Below, piece after piece: positions 50,327-60,439 of a stretch of DNA of 64,000 nucleotides. Each line of letters begins with the position of its first letter. The first letter of the stretch is position 1. The notes beneath the pieces were generated by a model. The model was given only the letters and a program-made list of their open reading frames with translations, was not told the DNA's origin and made no database searches. A program made the position numbers and the translations under genes. This DNA comes from Stigmatella ashevillena (GTDB lineage: Bacteria > Myxococcota > Myxococcia > Myxococcales > Myxococcaceae): positions 4,210,425 to 4,274,424 of the forward strand of contig NZ_JAQNDM010000002.1 in the NCBI RefSeq assembly GCF_028368975.1, given 5' to 3'.

Positions 50327-50646
50327 GTTCACTCCTGACCACCCTCCAGGCTTCTGCGTCCTACGCCTGAATGATGCCACGTGCAACCTTGTTGAAAGGT
50401 TCCGCGCCGGCGACCTACTCCAATCTACCCTGTTGTCTCCAAAGGTAAGATCGATTTGGGACCGACGCCCATGAATCCAGCGTCCAGACGGCCGGGCGCC
50501 GTTGCTTACCGGACGAGGAGGCGCCTCCCGCGCCTTCTCCTCTTGAGATGTGCATGGCCCCCGGGGGGTGCGGTGCGATGCGGGCCCCGGCCGCAGGTGG
50601 GTGATTGCCGTCCGCTCAGCAGGCGTGCAGGCGTGAGGCACACACG
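50327..50646 (-). promoter_or_regulatory. gene-free region upstream of the PTS operon
   Basis: 320 bases between the IIA gene and the stop of the chemoreceptor gene, both on the minus strand. It must hold the promoter of the PTS operon, with TAGATT (near 50423-50428, minus strand) as a possible -10, but no convincing -35 or sigma54 site was found. No RNA gene or conserved ORF seen. Confidence 0.3.
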
Positions 50647-52242
50647 TCAGGTGCGGTAGCGGGTCACCACCTCGGTCAACCGGCGGGAGACGTCATCCAG
50701 GGACATCGCCGCGCTCCGGGTGGCGCCCAGCTGGTGCTCGGTGTCGTCCATCATCCGGGACAGCTCGCTCACGGCGCCGAAGATTTGAGCGATGCCCTCG
50801 TCCTGCTGGCTGACGGCGCCGGCGATCTCCCGGACGGCGTTGGCGTTGTCGCGCACAATGGCCGACAGCTCGCTCAGGCTCTCCCCGGTGGCGCTCACCT
50901 GCGCCAGCCCGTTCTGCATCCGCTCGGCGCCCTTCTGGGTGATGTTCACCGTCTCCGTCACGGCGTGGCCCACCGCCTCGAGGATTTCGCGCACGCGCAC
51001 GGTGGCCTCGATGGACTGATCCGCCAGGGAGCGGATTTCCCGGGCCACCACGCCGAAGCCCTTGCCGTGCTCGCCGCTGCGCACCGCCTCGATGGCGGCG
51101 TTGAGCGCCAGCATGTTGGACTGGTCCGCCAGGTTCTTCACCGTCTGGGTGATGGCGCCGATCTGCTGGGTGCTCTCGCCCAGCTTGCGGATGCGCTGGG
51201 CGATCTCCTGCACCTGCTCACCCAGCGTCCCCAGCCCGTCAATGGTCAGCGCGAGGGAGGCCTCGCCCTGGCGCCCCAGCGTGTCGGCGCGCTCGGCGAC
51301 CTCGAGCACGGTGGCGGCTTTCTGCGCGGCCAGGGCCGAGGTGCGCCGCAGTTCCTCCGCGGTGGTGCGCGTCTGGAACAGCGCCGCCGCCTGGCTGCTG
51401 ACGGTCTCCTGCTGCTGCTCGGAGGAGTTGCGCATGTACGCCACGGACTCGGCGAGCTTGTCCCCCGAGGAGCGCAGCTCGCTGTGAATGGTGCGCAGCC
51501 GCTCCACCATGTCCCGGAAGGCCCCCGCAAGCTGGCCCACCTCATCGCCTGAGCGCACGGGCACCGGCAGGGACAGGTCTCCATTCAAGCTGATGTCCTG
51601 GGCCACCCGTGTCAGCTCCCGCAGCGGGTGCACCAGCGAGTGCCGCACCCAGAAGGCCAGCATGAGCGCCAGGGCGATGCAGCCCAGGATCTTCCCGCCG
51701 AAGATGCTCGCGCTGCGCAGGAAGTCCGAGCGCAGGATCTGCAACGAGGCGCGCGCCGACCGTCCCTCCTGCATCATCGAGCGCTCCAGCAGCGGCACCA
51801 GCCGGCCTGTATGGTCGTGGAACCGCTGGACGGAGGCCGCCTCATCCGCCGGCCCCCGGCTGTCCCGGGCTTCCAGGAGCAGCCGCGTCTCGCGCAGCAC
51901 GCCCCGGAAGCGCAGGCTCACCTCCTGGAGGTTCTCCTCGGAGTAGCCCTGGGCCTGAAGCACCAGGAGCTGGGCGGAGACCTTCTCCTCCAGCGTGGAG
52001 AGCTGCTCGAGCGACCCGGGGCCGCGGCCCTCTTCCACGGAGTAGACCAAGGCGACGGCCTGCTGCTGCAGAGAGCGCAGTTGCAGGAGTGCCGTGACCG
52101 TGGAGAAGGTGCTCTCCATGGAGGACTCCACCTCCGAGGCCATCCGGGTGGACGAGAAAACGTGTTCACCGCCGAGAATGGCGAAGGCCACCACGAGCAA
52201 GCCAAAAGAGACGTACAGCCGCCGGCCGATGCTGGCCCTCAT
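50647..52242 (-). CDS. methyl-accepting chemotaxis protein
   Basis: A 531-residue chemoreceptor. Helix 1 (about 9-30), a helical periplasmic sensor to about 190, helix 2 (GGKILGCIALALMLAFWV), a HAMP domain (LVHPLRELTRVAQDIS to VERLRTIHSEL), then the signalling coiled coil. Its hairpin tip reads NLADQSNMLALNAAIEAVRS followed by GEHGKGFGVVAREIRSLADQS, close to the CheA/CheW-binding consensus. The output could be flagellum-independent (type IV pili or a Che-like system). It sits between the rapZ/hprK pair and the PTS operon, where a receptor is not usual. Confidence 0.9.
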   Translation of the reverse strand: MRASIGRRLYVSFGLLVVAFAILGGEHVFSSTRMASEVESSMESTFSTVTALLQLRSLQQQAVALVYSVEEGRGPGSLEQLSTLEEKVSAQLLVLQAQGYSEENLQEVSLRFRGVLRETRLLLEARDSRGPADEAASVQRFHDHTGRLVPLLERSMMQEGRSARASLQILRSDFLRSASIFGGKILGCIALALMLAFWVRHSLVHPLRELTRVAQDISLNGDLSLPVPVRSGDEVGQLAGAFRDMVERLRTIHSELRSSGDKLAESVAYMRNSSEQQQETVSSQAAALFQTRTTAEELRRTSALAAQKAATVLEVAERADTLGRQGEASLALTIDGLGTLGEQVQEIAQRIRKLGESTQQIGAITQTVKNLADQSNMLALNAAIEAVRSGEHGKGFGVVAREIRSLADQSIEATVRVREILEAVGHAVTETVNITQKGAERMQNGLAQVSATGESLSELSAIVRDNANAVREIAGAVSQQDEGIAQIFGAVSELSRMMDDTEHQLGATRSAAMSLDDVSRRLTEVVTRYRT

Positions 52243-52481
52243 CTTTCCTCTTTCCTCCAGGCGCCAAGCGTCCATCGAACAGGAGGCCGCTGCAACAAAG
52301 GACGGGCTGGAACGCCTCGCCCTCCCATTGTCTTCGAGGTGCGGGGTGGAGTCACAGGGAAGGAAGGAGCCAGCTTGCCTGGCCGTCCAGGCACCCTGCG
52401 GCGAAGACGAGGGCTGGCGGAGATTCCGGGTTACGCACGGATGACTCCCACGCGCGTCTCTGGATAGGCTCCCCCGCCCAT

Positions 52482-53132
52482 ATGGTATCCAACCCGAACG
52501 AGCAGCACGTCCGGCAGGTGTACGAGGAGATCGCGCCCTCTTACGAGGCGCTCTTTCCCGCGCTTCACCGGTACGAGGATCGGGTCGATCGCTTCCTGGC
52601 CGAGGTGGCAGCCCCCTCTTGCCGGGTGCTGGATGTGGGGTGCGGGCCCGGCCTGCTCACGCGCGAGTTGGAGGCGTCCGTGGAGGTGGTGGGGTTGGAT
52701 CTCTCGCCGGAGATGCTCGAGCGGGCGCGCCTGGGCCGCCCTTCGGGGCAGTGGCATGTGCACAGCTACCACCAGCCCATCCCCCCGGAGTTGGGGCTCT
52801 TCGACGTGCTGCTGGCCATTGGCTGCCTGGACTTCTGCGCGAACCTGCCCCTGGTGCTGAGCCACTTCGCCGCCACGCTCAAGCCCGGCGGCCGGATGCT
52901 CTTCACGGTGCTCGAGCGTCGGCCGGGGCTCGATGGACATGAAGTCCCCCGGCGGCAGGTGCGCACCGCCGGCCCCTCGGTGTGGCTCTCGTTCCCCTCT
53001 TTCGAGGAGACATCCCGGGCGCTCGTGGGCACGGGCCTGCTGCCCCGCGGCTACACCCATGCCCCCGGCTGGGTCCACCTCGTCGAGCAGCGGACCATGC
53101 ACTTCGGCTGGTGGGACGTGACGAAGCCCTGA
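52482..53132 (+). CDS. class I SAM-dependent methyltransferase
   Basis: A 216-residue methyltransferase. Motif I is VLDVGCGPGLLT; the acidic residue of motif II is in VVGLDLSPEM; FDVLLAIGCLDFC and LKPGGRMLFTVLE are motifs IV-V. The N terminus (YEEIAPSYEALFPALHRY) resembles small-molecule methylases of the UbiE/BioC type. Substrate unknown. It lies alone on the plus strand, facing rapZ, and separates the chemoreceptor gene from rapZ. Confidence 0.8.
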   Translation: MVSNPNEQHVRQVYEEIAPSYEALFPALHRYEDRVDRFLAEVAAPSCRVLDVGCGPGLLTRELEASVEVVGLDLSPEMLERARLGRPSGQWHVHSYHQPIPPELGLFDVLLAIGCLDFCANLPLVLSHFAATLKPGGRMLFTVLERRPGLDGHEVPRRQVRTAGPSVWLSFPSFEETSRALVGTGLLPRGYTHAPGWVHLVEQRTMHFGWWDVTKP

Positions 53133-53149
53133 GGGCCGCGCCCTCCCGG

Positions 53150-54009
53150 CTACTCCTTCTCGATGTCCCGGTCCCAGAGCTGGATTCGCGGAATCTCCTC
53201 CTGGAGGCGCTTGGTGAGCTCCGCCGCAATCGCCACCGAGCGGTGCTTGCCCCCGGTGCACCCCAGCGCCACCGTCAGGTAGGCCTTGCCTTCCTTCTGG
53301 TAGCGCGGGAACAGGAAGCGGCAGAGGTCCACCACCTTGTCGAGGAACTGCTGCGTCTCCTCGCGCTCCAGCACGTAGGCGGCCACCTTCGGGTTCTTCC
53401 CAGTGAGCCCCTTCAGGTCCGGCACGAAGTAGGGGTTGGGCAAAAAGCGCACGTCGAGCACCAGGTCCGCCTGCGGGGGCACCCCGTGCCGGTAGCCGAA
53501 GGACATCACCGACAGCGAGGGCCCCGCCGCGGGCTCCGGGCTGAAGCGCGCCTGCACCAGCCGCTTCAAGTCGTGCACGTTCAGCACCGACGAGTCGATG
53601 ACCTGGTCGGCCAGCTCGCGCAAATCGTGCAGCTTGCCGCGCTCGGCGGCGATGCCGTCGGCCACCGAGCCCGTGGGCGCCAGCGGGTGGCGGCGCCGCG
53701 TCTCGCTGAAGCGGCGGATGAGGCTGTCGTCGCTGGAATCCAGGAAGATGATTTCCACCTGGTGGCCGGCCCGGCGGACCTCGTCCAGCACGCGCGGCGC
53801 CTCCTTGAGGAAGACCCCCTCGCGCACGTCCACCACGAGCGCCATCCGCTCAATCTGCCCGCTGCCCGCAAGCTCCGTCAGCTTCGGCAACAGCAGCACC
53901 GGCAGGTTGTCGATGCAGAAGAAGCCCGCGTCCTCCAGCGCACGGATGGCCGTGGACTTCCCCGAGCCGGACATGCCCGTGATGATGATGATCTGCTTGG
54001 ACGGAGCAC

Positions 54010-54013
<4 letters not shown>
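53150..54013 (-). CDS. rapZ: RNase adapter protein RapZ (YvcJ family nucleotide-binding)
   Basis: A 287-residue P-loop protein. GMSGSGKSTAIRALEDAGFF is Walker A, FLDSSDDSLIRRFSETRRRHPL and FGYRHGVPPQADLVLDVRFLPNP are family signatures, and GCTGGKHRSVAIAE-like GCTGGKHRSVAIAAEL closes the C-terminal domain (quoted in parts). In E. coli it binds small RNAs and controls GlmS; in Gram-positives it binds nucleotides. GTG 54013 overlaps the hprK stop (GTGA). Confidence 0.93.
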
Positions 54014-54984
<971 letters not shown>

Positions 54985-55128
54985 CGGCGACGGCCTGGAT
55001 ATCACCCGGCGGCCCGTTTGGGATGCCGAAGCAGCCCCCGGGGCCTTCCTCACCCACCTCGTGTTGTCCTTGGAACTCAAACACACGAGACCGTTTCCAG
55101 GGCCCGGCGGCATTGCTAAGCCGCTGCC

Positions 55129-55470
55129 ATGGACTGTCTCTTCTGCAAGATTCGCGATGGTCAGATTCCCGCCAAGGTCGTCTACCGGGACGAGGTGTGT
55201 CTGGGCTTCGAGGACATCAACCCTCAAGCGCCCACGCACGTGCTCTTCATTCCACTGCAGCACATCGCCACGGTGAACGATCTCACCCCAAACGATCGGC
55301 AGACGGTGGGACACCTCTACACCGCGGCGGCCCAGGTGGCCCGGGAGCGGGGCCACGCCGAGAGGGGCTACCGCCTGGTGATGAACTGCAATGCCGACGC
55401 GGGGCAGACGGTGTTCCACATCCACCTGCACCTGGTCGCCGGGCGCTCGCTGATGTGGCCTCCCGGGTAG
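55129..55470 (+). CDS. HIT family nucleotide-binding protein (HINT type)
   Basis: A 113-residue protein. CLFCKIRDGQIPAKVVYRDE is the start typical of HINT proteins, and QTVFHIHLHLVAGR is the HxHxHxx triad that acts on purine phosphoramidates. Full length. It is divergent from hprK with about 145 bases between. Confidence 0.92.
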   Translation: MDCLFCKIRDGQIPAKVVYRDEVCLGFEDINPQAPTHVLFIPLQHIATVNDLTPNDRQTVGHLYTAAAQVARERGHAERGYRLVMNCNADAGQTVFHIHLHLVAGRSLMWPPG

Positions 55471-55483
55471 ACGCGCCCCGCGC

Positions 55484-56338
55484 TCAGATGCCGCAACGCA
55501 GTTCCTGGGAGGGGGCCTTGCGCAGCCGGCGCCGCCCCACCCGTTCGTCCGGGTCCGGCAGCGCCAGCACCCGGGCCTCGTCCGTGGGAATCCGGACGCT
55601 CCACTCCGTCACGCGGGAAGAGCCCGGCGCGCGCGCCGCCACCGTGTAAAGCCCTGGCGCCAGTCCCTCGAAGGAGAAGCGACCGGCCATATCGCTCTGG
55701 CCCGTCACCCGCTCTTCGGAGGGAACATCCGCGCGCGCGTCCGGCTCCCAAAGGCTCACATGGGGGGTGAGAATGAGCTCCGCGCCCCCCAGGGGTTGCC
55801 CCGAGCCCTGCTCGACGGTGCGCCCGGAGAGCCCTCCTCCCGGCACCAGGCTCAGGTGCACCGGCGTCCGGTTGCCACTCAGCGGGTGCACCAGCTCCCG
55901 CCACGCGGGCGCCTTGCCCACCGCGTGCGCCGTCACCAGATAGGCCCCGGCCCGCGCCGGCATCAACAGCCGCCCATCGTCTCCGGTAGCCCCCGCCCCC
56001 GCGAGCCGCCAGTCCACCTGGTCTGTCTCGGGCAACCGCCCGCCCCGCTTGTAGAGGCGCACCTGGGCCCGGGACACGGGGCGCCCGGCCTCGGTGACCC
56101 GGAGATCCAACAGCCCATCCACCTCACTGGCGCTCTCGGTCACCGGCAACGTCCTCGGCACGTTCATGGGGAGCTCGTCCCAGGGGGCCGCATCCCACGC
56201 CACGCCGGGGGCCTTCGTTTCCTCCGCTCCACCCATTTGGCTCAACGCGGCCCGCTCCTCCGCCTGGCCGTACAGCGCCAAGCCGATGGCGGCCGCCACC
56301 ACCCCCATCACCAGCCCTCCGCCCCAACGGCTTCGCAT
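55484..56338 (-). CDS. membrane-anchored protein with two carboxypeptidase-regulatory-like domains
   Basis: A 284-residue protein with one N-terminal membrane helix (GGLVMGVVAAAIGLALYG) and an exported remainder. Two CarboxypepD_reg-like beta-sandwiches are visible: GLLDLRVTEAGRPVSRAQVRL to GAYLVTAHAVGKAP, and GGLSGRTVEQGSGQPLGGAEL to SFEGLAPGLYTVAARAPG (partial quotes). No enzyme domain. ATG 56338 has GGAG 8 bases upstream; an in-frame GTG at 56365 is possible. Role unknown, probably surface structure. Confidence 0.65.
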   Translation of the reverse strand: MRSRWGGGLVMGVVAAAIGLALYGQAEERAALSQMGGAEETKAPGVAWDAAPWDELPMNVPRTLPVTESASEVDGLLDLRVTEAGRPVSRAQVRLYKRGGRLPETDQVDWRLAGAGATGDDGRLLMPARAGAYLVTAHAVGKAPAWRELVHPLSGNRTPVHLSLVPGGGLSGRTVEQGSGQPLGGAELILTPHVSLWEPDARADVPSEERVTGQSDMAGRFSFEGLAPGLYTVAARAPGSSRVTEWSVRIPTDEARVLALPDPDERVGRRRLRKAPSQELRCGI

Positions 56339-56501
56339 GCCCCTGCTCCAACGCTCGCCCTTCACCCATCAAAAACGAAAGAGGTTGCTTTGACCAGCAA
56401 CCGTGGGCCTCGTGTCGACCTTCCAACCCCTGGGGCTCCCAGCACGGGGGGGCCAAAGCGGGTGTTGAACGGCCCCGCTCCCTTCGATCTGATCCTGCGT
56501 C

Positions 56502-57272
56502 ATGCCCTTCCTCGGTCCCCAGACGCCTCCCGAGAGCCGACGCGCCTACTCGATTCTGGCCCTGCTGCTGGCGGGCGTGGCCGGGGCGGTCAACGCCATC
56601 AGCTTCCTCGCCCTGGGCGTGCACACATCCCACACCACGGGCAACCTGGCCAACGTGGGCGAGTTCGTCGCCCGGGGGAACTGGAGCCTGGCGCTCGCGG
56701 CGGCCCTGCTCGTCCTGTCCTTTCTGCTCGGCGCCATCGCGGCCACCGTGCTGCTGGATGTGGCCCGCCACCAGCGGCGGGGACGGCACACCTCCGCGCT
56801 CCTCGTGGAGGCGGTGACGCTGGCGGGGGTGGGCCTGTGGTCCACCTTCTATCCGGAGGAGCGCGAGCCCACGCTGCTCTGGGGCTTGTCCTTCGCCATG
56901 GGCCTGCAGAACGCGCTCGTCACCCGGCTGTCGGGCGCCGTCGTGCGCACCACCCACGTCACGGGCATCGTCACCGACATCGGCATCCAGCTCGTGAAGA
57001 TGCTGGCGTGGGTGCGCGAGGGCGCCCGGGGCCATGGCCTCGGTGGGCTGGCGTGGCGGCTGCGCCGGTTGCATCAGGAAGAGCAGTTCGCCCGCACCCG
57101 GCTGCATGTGGGGCTGGCCATGGCCTTCCTGCTCGGGTGCACCCTGGGGCCGCTGTGCTTCATCCACTTCGGCGCCGGGGCCATGACGCTGCCCTGCGCG
57201 CTGCTCATCCTGCTCGTGGTGCTCGACCTGAGCCCCGCCGGGGCTGCCATGCCCCTGGCGCCTGGAACCTGA
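56502..57272 (+). CDS. DUF1275 (YoaK-like) membrane protein
   Basis: A 256-residue inner-membrane protein with about six helices. The DUF1275 marks are LLAGVAGAVNAISFLALG, THTTGNL-like SHTTGNLANVG, and FAMGLQNALVTRLSGAVVRTT with HVTGIVTDIG. Function is not established in the family. It converges on the ClC gene with 6 bases between stops. Confidence 0.85.
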   Translation: MPFLGPQTPPESRRAYSILALLLAGVAGAVNAISFLALGVHTSHTTGNLANVGEFVARGNWSLALAAALLVLSFLLGAIAATVLLDVARHQRRGRHTSALLVEAVTLAGVGLWSTFYPEEREPTLLWGLSFAMGLQNALVTRLSGAVVRTTHVTGIVTDIGIQLVKMLAWVREGARGHGLGGLAWRLRRLHQEEQFARTRLHVGLAMAFLLGCTLGPLCFIHFGAGAMTLPCALLILLVVLDLSPAGAAMPLAPGT

Positions 57273-57278
57273 GCCCCC

Positions 57279-59345
57279 TCAGCGCGGCATCTCCGTGACG
57301 CCGAAGGGCAACTCCTGCGCCGCGTGCGCATGCCGACCGGCCTGGAGAAAGCGCTCCAGCCCGGCCCGCGTCACCACGCCCACGCGGCTCCCATCCTCCA
57401 CCGGCAGCACCGCCAGGGAGCGGGCCTCCAACGCCGCCAGCACTTCCCCCACCGACGCCTCCGCGGACACCGCGGGCGCCTCGTCCAGGAGCGCCGCCGC
57501 GGTGGCGCCCTCTCCGGCCTGTTGCCAGCGCTCGCCCAGCGCCCCGGCCACCACCACCCCCCGGAGCTTTCCGTCCGCGTCCCTCACCGGCAAGGCCGCC
57601 GCCCCCGAGGAGAGCAGGCGCTCGCGCAGCCCTCCCACCTCGGCCTCCAGCAACACCGGCTCCTCCCAGAGCACCAGCTCCCGGATGGGCGTGCGCCGCA
57701 GCATCTGCCCCTCCAGCCGGAGCCGCGCCGCTCGGCGCTCCACCAGCGCGTGGCAGAGCGCGGAAGACAGGGTGCACGTCACCATGAGCGGCAGGATGAT
57801 GGCGTAGTTCCCGCTCAGCTCGTACATCATCATCATCCCTGTCAACGGCCCGCGCGTCATGGCCGCCACCGCCCCGCCCATGCCCACCATGGCGTAGGCC
57901 CCGCTGGAGGCGGAGACACCGGGCAGCAGCACGTGCAGCACCTCCCCGAAAGTCCCTCCCGCCATCGCGCCGATGACCGTCGCGGGGAAGAATGTTCCGC
58001 CCGAGCCTCCGGACCCCAGCGTCAGCGCCGTCGCCACCAGCTTGAGGACACACCCCGAGGCGAGCAGCGCGAGCGACAGCTCCCGCACCAGCGCGCCGTT
58101 GGCGTACTCGTGCCCCGTTCCCCACACCACGGGGTGTGCCAGGGCCAGCAGGCCCACCATCGCCCCGCCGAGGCCCGCCCGCATCGCCAGCGGCTTCTTT
58201 CCGAGGAAGGCCGACACCTTGCCGGGCCTGTGCCCTTGGAAGAACTCCTCCACGCCGTGCAGCGCCTGGATGAACGCATACGCCAGCGCTCCGCACAGCA
58301 GTCCGAGCATGGCGTAGAAGACGACCTCCCAGCCGCTGCGCATCGTGTACACCACGCGCTCCAGCATGGCGGCGTTGCCCATGACGCCGCGCCCCACCAT
58401 GGTGGCGGTGACACTGGCGAGGATGATGGGCGAGAAGACCCGGAGCTGGAACTCGCGCAGGAGGATCTCCATCGCGAAGATGGCGCCGGCCACCGGGGCA
58501 TTGAAGGAGGCGGCGATGCCCGCGCCGGCGCCGCTGGCCATCAGGATGGCCAGCTCCCGCTGGGTGAAGCCCAGGGTGCGGCCAACCTCCGAGCCCAGGG
58601 CCGCGCCGCCGTAGACCATGGGCCCTTCCCGTCCCGCCGAGCCTCCGGTGCCAATGGTGACGGCCGAGGCCACCAACTTGAGCAAGCCATTGCGCGCCGA
58701 CAGCCGCCCCTCGCGCTCCACGGCGGCGACCACCTCCGGCACACCGTGGCCATGCGTCTCCGGCTTGTTGCGCAACATCCGCCCCACCACCGCGCCGCCC
58801 AGCATGGGCGCCACCACCACGAAGAAAGGGGAGATGTGGTACAGGCCCCGCCCCGCGTCGTGTCCGTGGCCAAGCCCCGAGTTCACCGCCGCCAGGGCCA
58901 CGAGCGGGTAGTAGAGCGACAGGGCCCCCAGCACGAGCAACGCCAGCACCTCCAGGCGGCGCTTCACCACGTCCCGGGGCCCACCGGGGGCGATGAGCCG
59001 GGCCAGCCCCAGCGCCGCCAGCCCCAACGGGATGCCGACGAAGATGAACTCGAAGTGCCAGTGCGCCTCGGCGAGCGCCTGTCCCAACCGGATGCGGGCG
59101 GTCGAACCGGACCGGAGCGCGTCCACCACCACGGGCAGACCGAAGCTCACCCCGCTGACGAGGGCGATGAGGTTGGCGAAGAGGCCCGCGGCCAGACCGC
59201 TGTACACGCCCACCACCGCGCCCGCCACTGGCAACACCGAGGGGCCTGGCAGCCGGAGCCCCTGGGCCGCTTGCAACAGTCGCTGGACGAGTTCCCGGAC
59301 CAGTGCCAGGAGCCTCAGTGCCAGGAGCTTCAAGGAAGCCACCAT
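57279..59345 (-). CDS. ClC-type chloride channel/transporter with C-terminal CBS pair
   Basis: A 688-residue membrane protein. ClC filter motifs: HGHGVPEVVAAVE (GSGIP-like), GTGGSAGREGPMVYGGAALG with the gating Glu in GREGP, and GSGGSGGTFFPATVIGAMAG. A soluble part (about 545-680) holds two CBS domains (TPIRELVLWEEPVL to LRGVVVAGALGERW; ALLDEAPAVSAEASVGEVLA to VGVVTRAGLERFL, partial). The gating Glu suggests a Cl-/H+ exchanger or channel; the second proton Glu was not located. ATG 59345 was chosen at the first membrane-like segment; 59381 is an alternative. Confidence 0.88.
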   Translation of the reverse strand: MVASLKLLALRLLALVRELVQRLLQAAQGLRLPGPSVLPVAGAVVGVYSGLAAGLFANLIALVSGVSFGLPVVVDALRSGSTARIRLGQALAEAHWHFEFIFVGIPLGLAALGLARLIAPGGPRDVVKRRLEVLALLVLGALSLYYPLVALAAVNSGLGHGHDAGRGLYHISPFFVVVAPMLGGAVVGRMLRNKPETHGHGVPEVVAAVEREGRLSARNGLLKLVASAVTIGTGGSAGREGPMVYGGAALGSEVGRTLGFTQRELAILMASGAGAGIAASFNAPVAGAIFAMEILLREFQLRVFSPIILASVTATMVGRGVMGNAAMLERVVYTMRSGWEVVFYAMLGLLCGALAYAFIQALHGVEEFFQGHRPGKVSAFLGKKPLAMRAGLGGAMVGLLALAHPVVWGTGHEYANGALVRELSLALLASGCVLKLVATALTLGSGGSGGTFFPATVIGAMAGGTFGEVLHVLLPGVSASSGAYAMVGMGGAVAAMTRGPLTGMMMMYELSGNYAIILPLMVTCTLSSALCHALVERRAARLRLEGQMLRRTPIRELVLWEEPVLLEAEVGGLRERLLSSGAAALPVRDADGKLRGVVVAGALGERWQQAGEGATAAALLDEAPAVSAEASVGEVLAALEARSLAVLPVEDGSRVGVVTRAGLERFLQAGRHAHAAQELPFGVTEMPR

Positions 59346-59429
59346 CCCTGGAACCCTCGCACACACGGGCGGGGATGGCATGCACCATTCGCGGCGGAAG
59401 GCGCTGGAGCGTCCAGCGGACGACCTCTC

Positions 59430-59640
59430 TCACCCGGAGTGAGAAGGGCCCGCGGTGCCTCGGCGCGCGCGCCAGCCATCCACCGAGAGGGTGTTGAAGC
59501 GCTCGGTCCCCAGCAACGCGGAGTAGAGGGCCACGTAAATCATCTGCAAGCCCAGCGTGTCCCACTGGCATTGCAGCGCCCGGAAGACGCGGGGAACCCC
59601 ACGCCGCGGAAAGGCACCTTCGCCCCAATGGAAAAAGTCC
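59430..59640 (-). pseudogene. C-terminal remnant of a small membrane protein
   Basis: Downstream of the ABC ATPase, a minus-strand frame ending in TGA at 59430 encodes FRALQCQWDTLGLQMIYVAL, a short hydrophobic run (YSALLGTERF) and LSVDGWRARR. This looks like the last helix of a membrane protein, perhaps DoxX-like, rather than random sequence. It has no start codon with a ribosome site and the frame upstream runs into the ABC gene. Weak call. Confidence 0.25.
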
Positions 59641-59649
59641 GGCGAGGCC

Positions 59650-60426
59650 TCACCGGGCCCGGGGCGCGAAGAGGCGGACGCCCGAGGGCGCCAGGGCCGT
59701 CTCCATCGGCAGGCCATAGAGCGTTTCGAGCCGCTCGCGCTCCAGCACCGTGCCCACCGGGCCCTGCGCCAGCACACGGCCCTCGCGCAGCAGCAACGCG
59801 TGGGTGGCGAACGCGGCGGCGAGGTTGACGTCATGGAGCACCGCCACCGCGCCCAGGCCCACCTCCACTCGGGCACGCACCCGCGCGAGCGCGCCCACCT
59901 GGTGGGCCACATCGAGAAAGGCCGTGGGCTCATCCAGCAACAGCAGCGCGGGCTGCTGCACCAGCCCCCGGGCGAGCAGCAGCATCCGGCGCTCGCCTCC
60001 GGACAGCGCCTCGCCGGGACGGTCCGCCAGGTACCCCACGTCCAGCTCTTCGAGCACCGCGCGGGCCAGCGCCACGTCCCGCTCGGAGGTGAGCCCCCAC
60101 AGGCCCAGGTGGGGGCTGCGCCCCATCAGCACCAGCTCCAACCCACTGAAGCCCTCCGCGGGCTCGAAGGTCTGCGGCACCCATGCCACCTGCTGGGCCA
60201 GGGCCCGCGGCGCCCACTCCGAGCGCTCGCGCCCCAGCAACCGCGCGCTGCCGCGCGTCCACGGCAGCAGGCCCAGCACGCCCCGCAGCAGCGTGCTCTT
60301 CCCCGTGCCATTGGGCCCCAGCACCGCCCACAGCTCACCGGCGCGCACCGTGACATCCACCCCCTGGAGCACGGGCGAGGCGCCATACCCGGCGAAGAGG
60401 CCCTGGGTGCAGAGGAGGGGTTCCAC
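59650..60426 (-). CDS. FecE/BtuD-type ABC transporter ATP-binding protein
   Basis: A 258-residue ATPase with intact motifs: GPNGTGKSTLL (Walker A), WVPQTFEP (Q-loop), LSGGERRML (signature), LLLLDEPTAFLD (Walker B) and VLHDVNLAAAF (H-loop). The form matches siderophore, heme or B12 importers, but no FecCD permease or binding protein is adjacent. GTG start. It ends close to a membrane-protein remnant, and lies 13 bases after the large kinase gene. Confidence 0.85.
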   Translation of the reverse strand: MEPLLCTQGLFAGYGASPVLQGVDVTVRAGELWAVLGPNGTGKSTLLRGVLGLLPWTRGSARLLGRERSEWAPRALAQQVAWVPQTFEPAEGFSGLELVLMGRSPHLGLWGLTSERDVALARAVLEELDVGYLADRPGEALSGGERRMLLLARGLVQQPALLLLDEPTAFLDVAHQVGALARVRARVEVGLGAVAVLHDVNLAAAFATHALLLREGRVLAQGPVGTVLERERLETLYGLPMETALAPSGVRLFAPRAR

Positions 60427-60439
60427 GGTCCGGTGGCGC

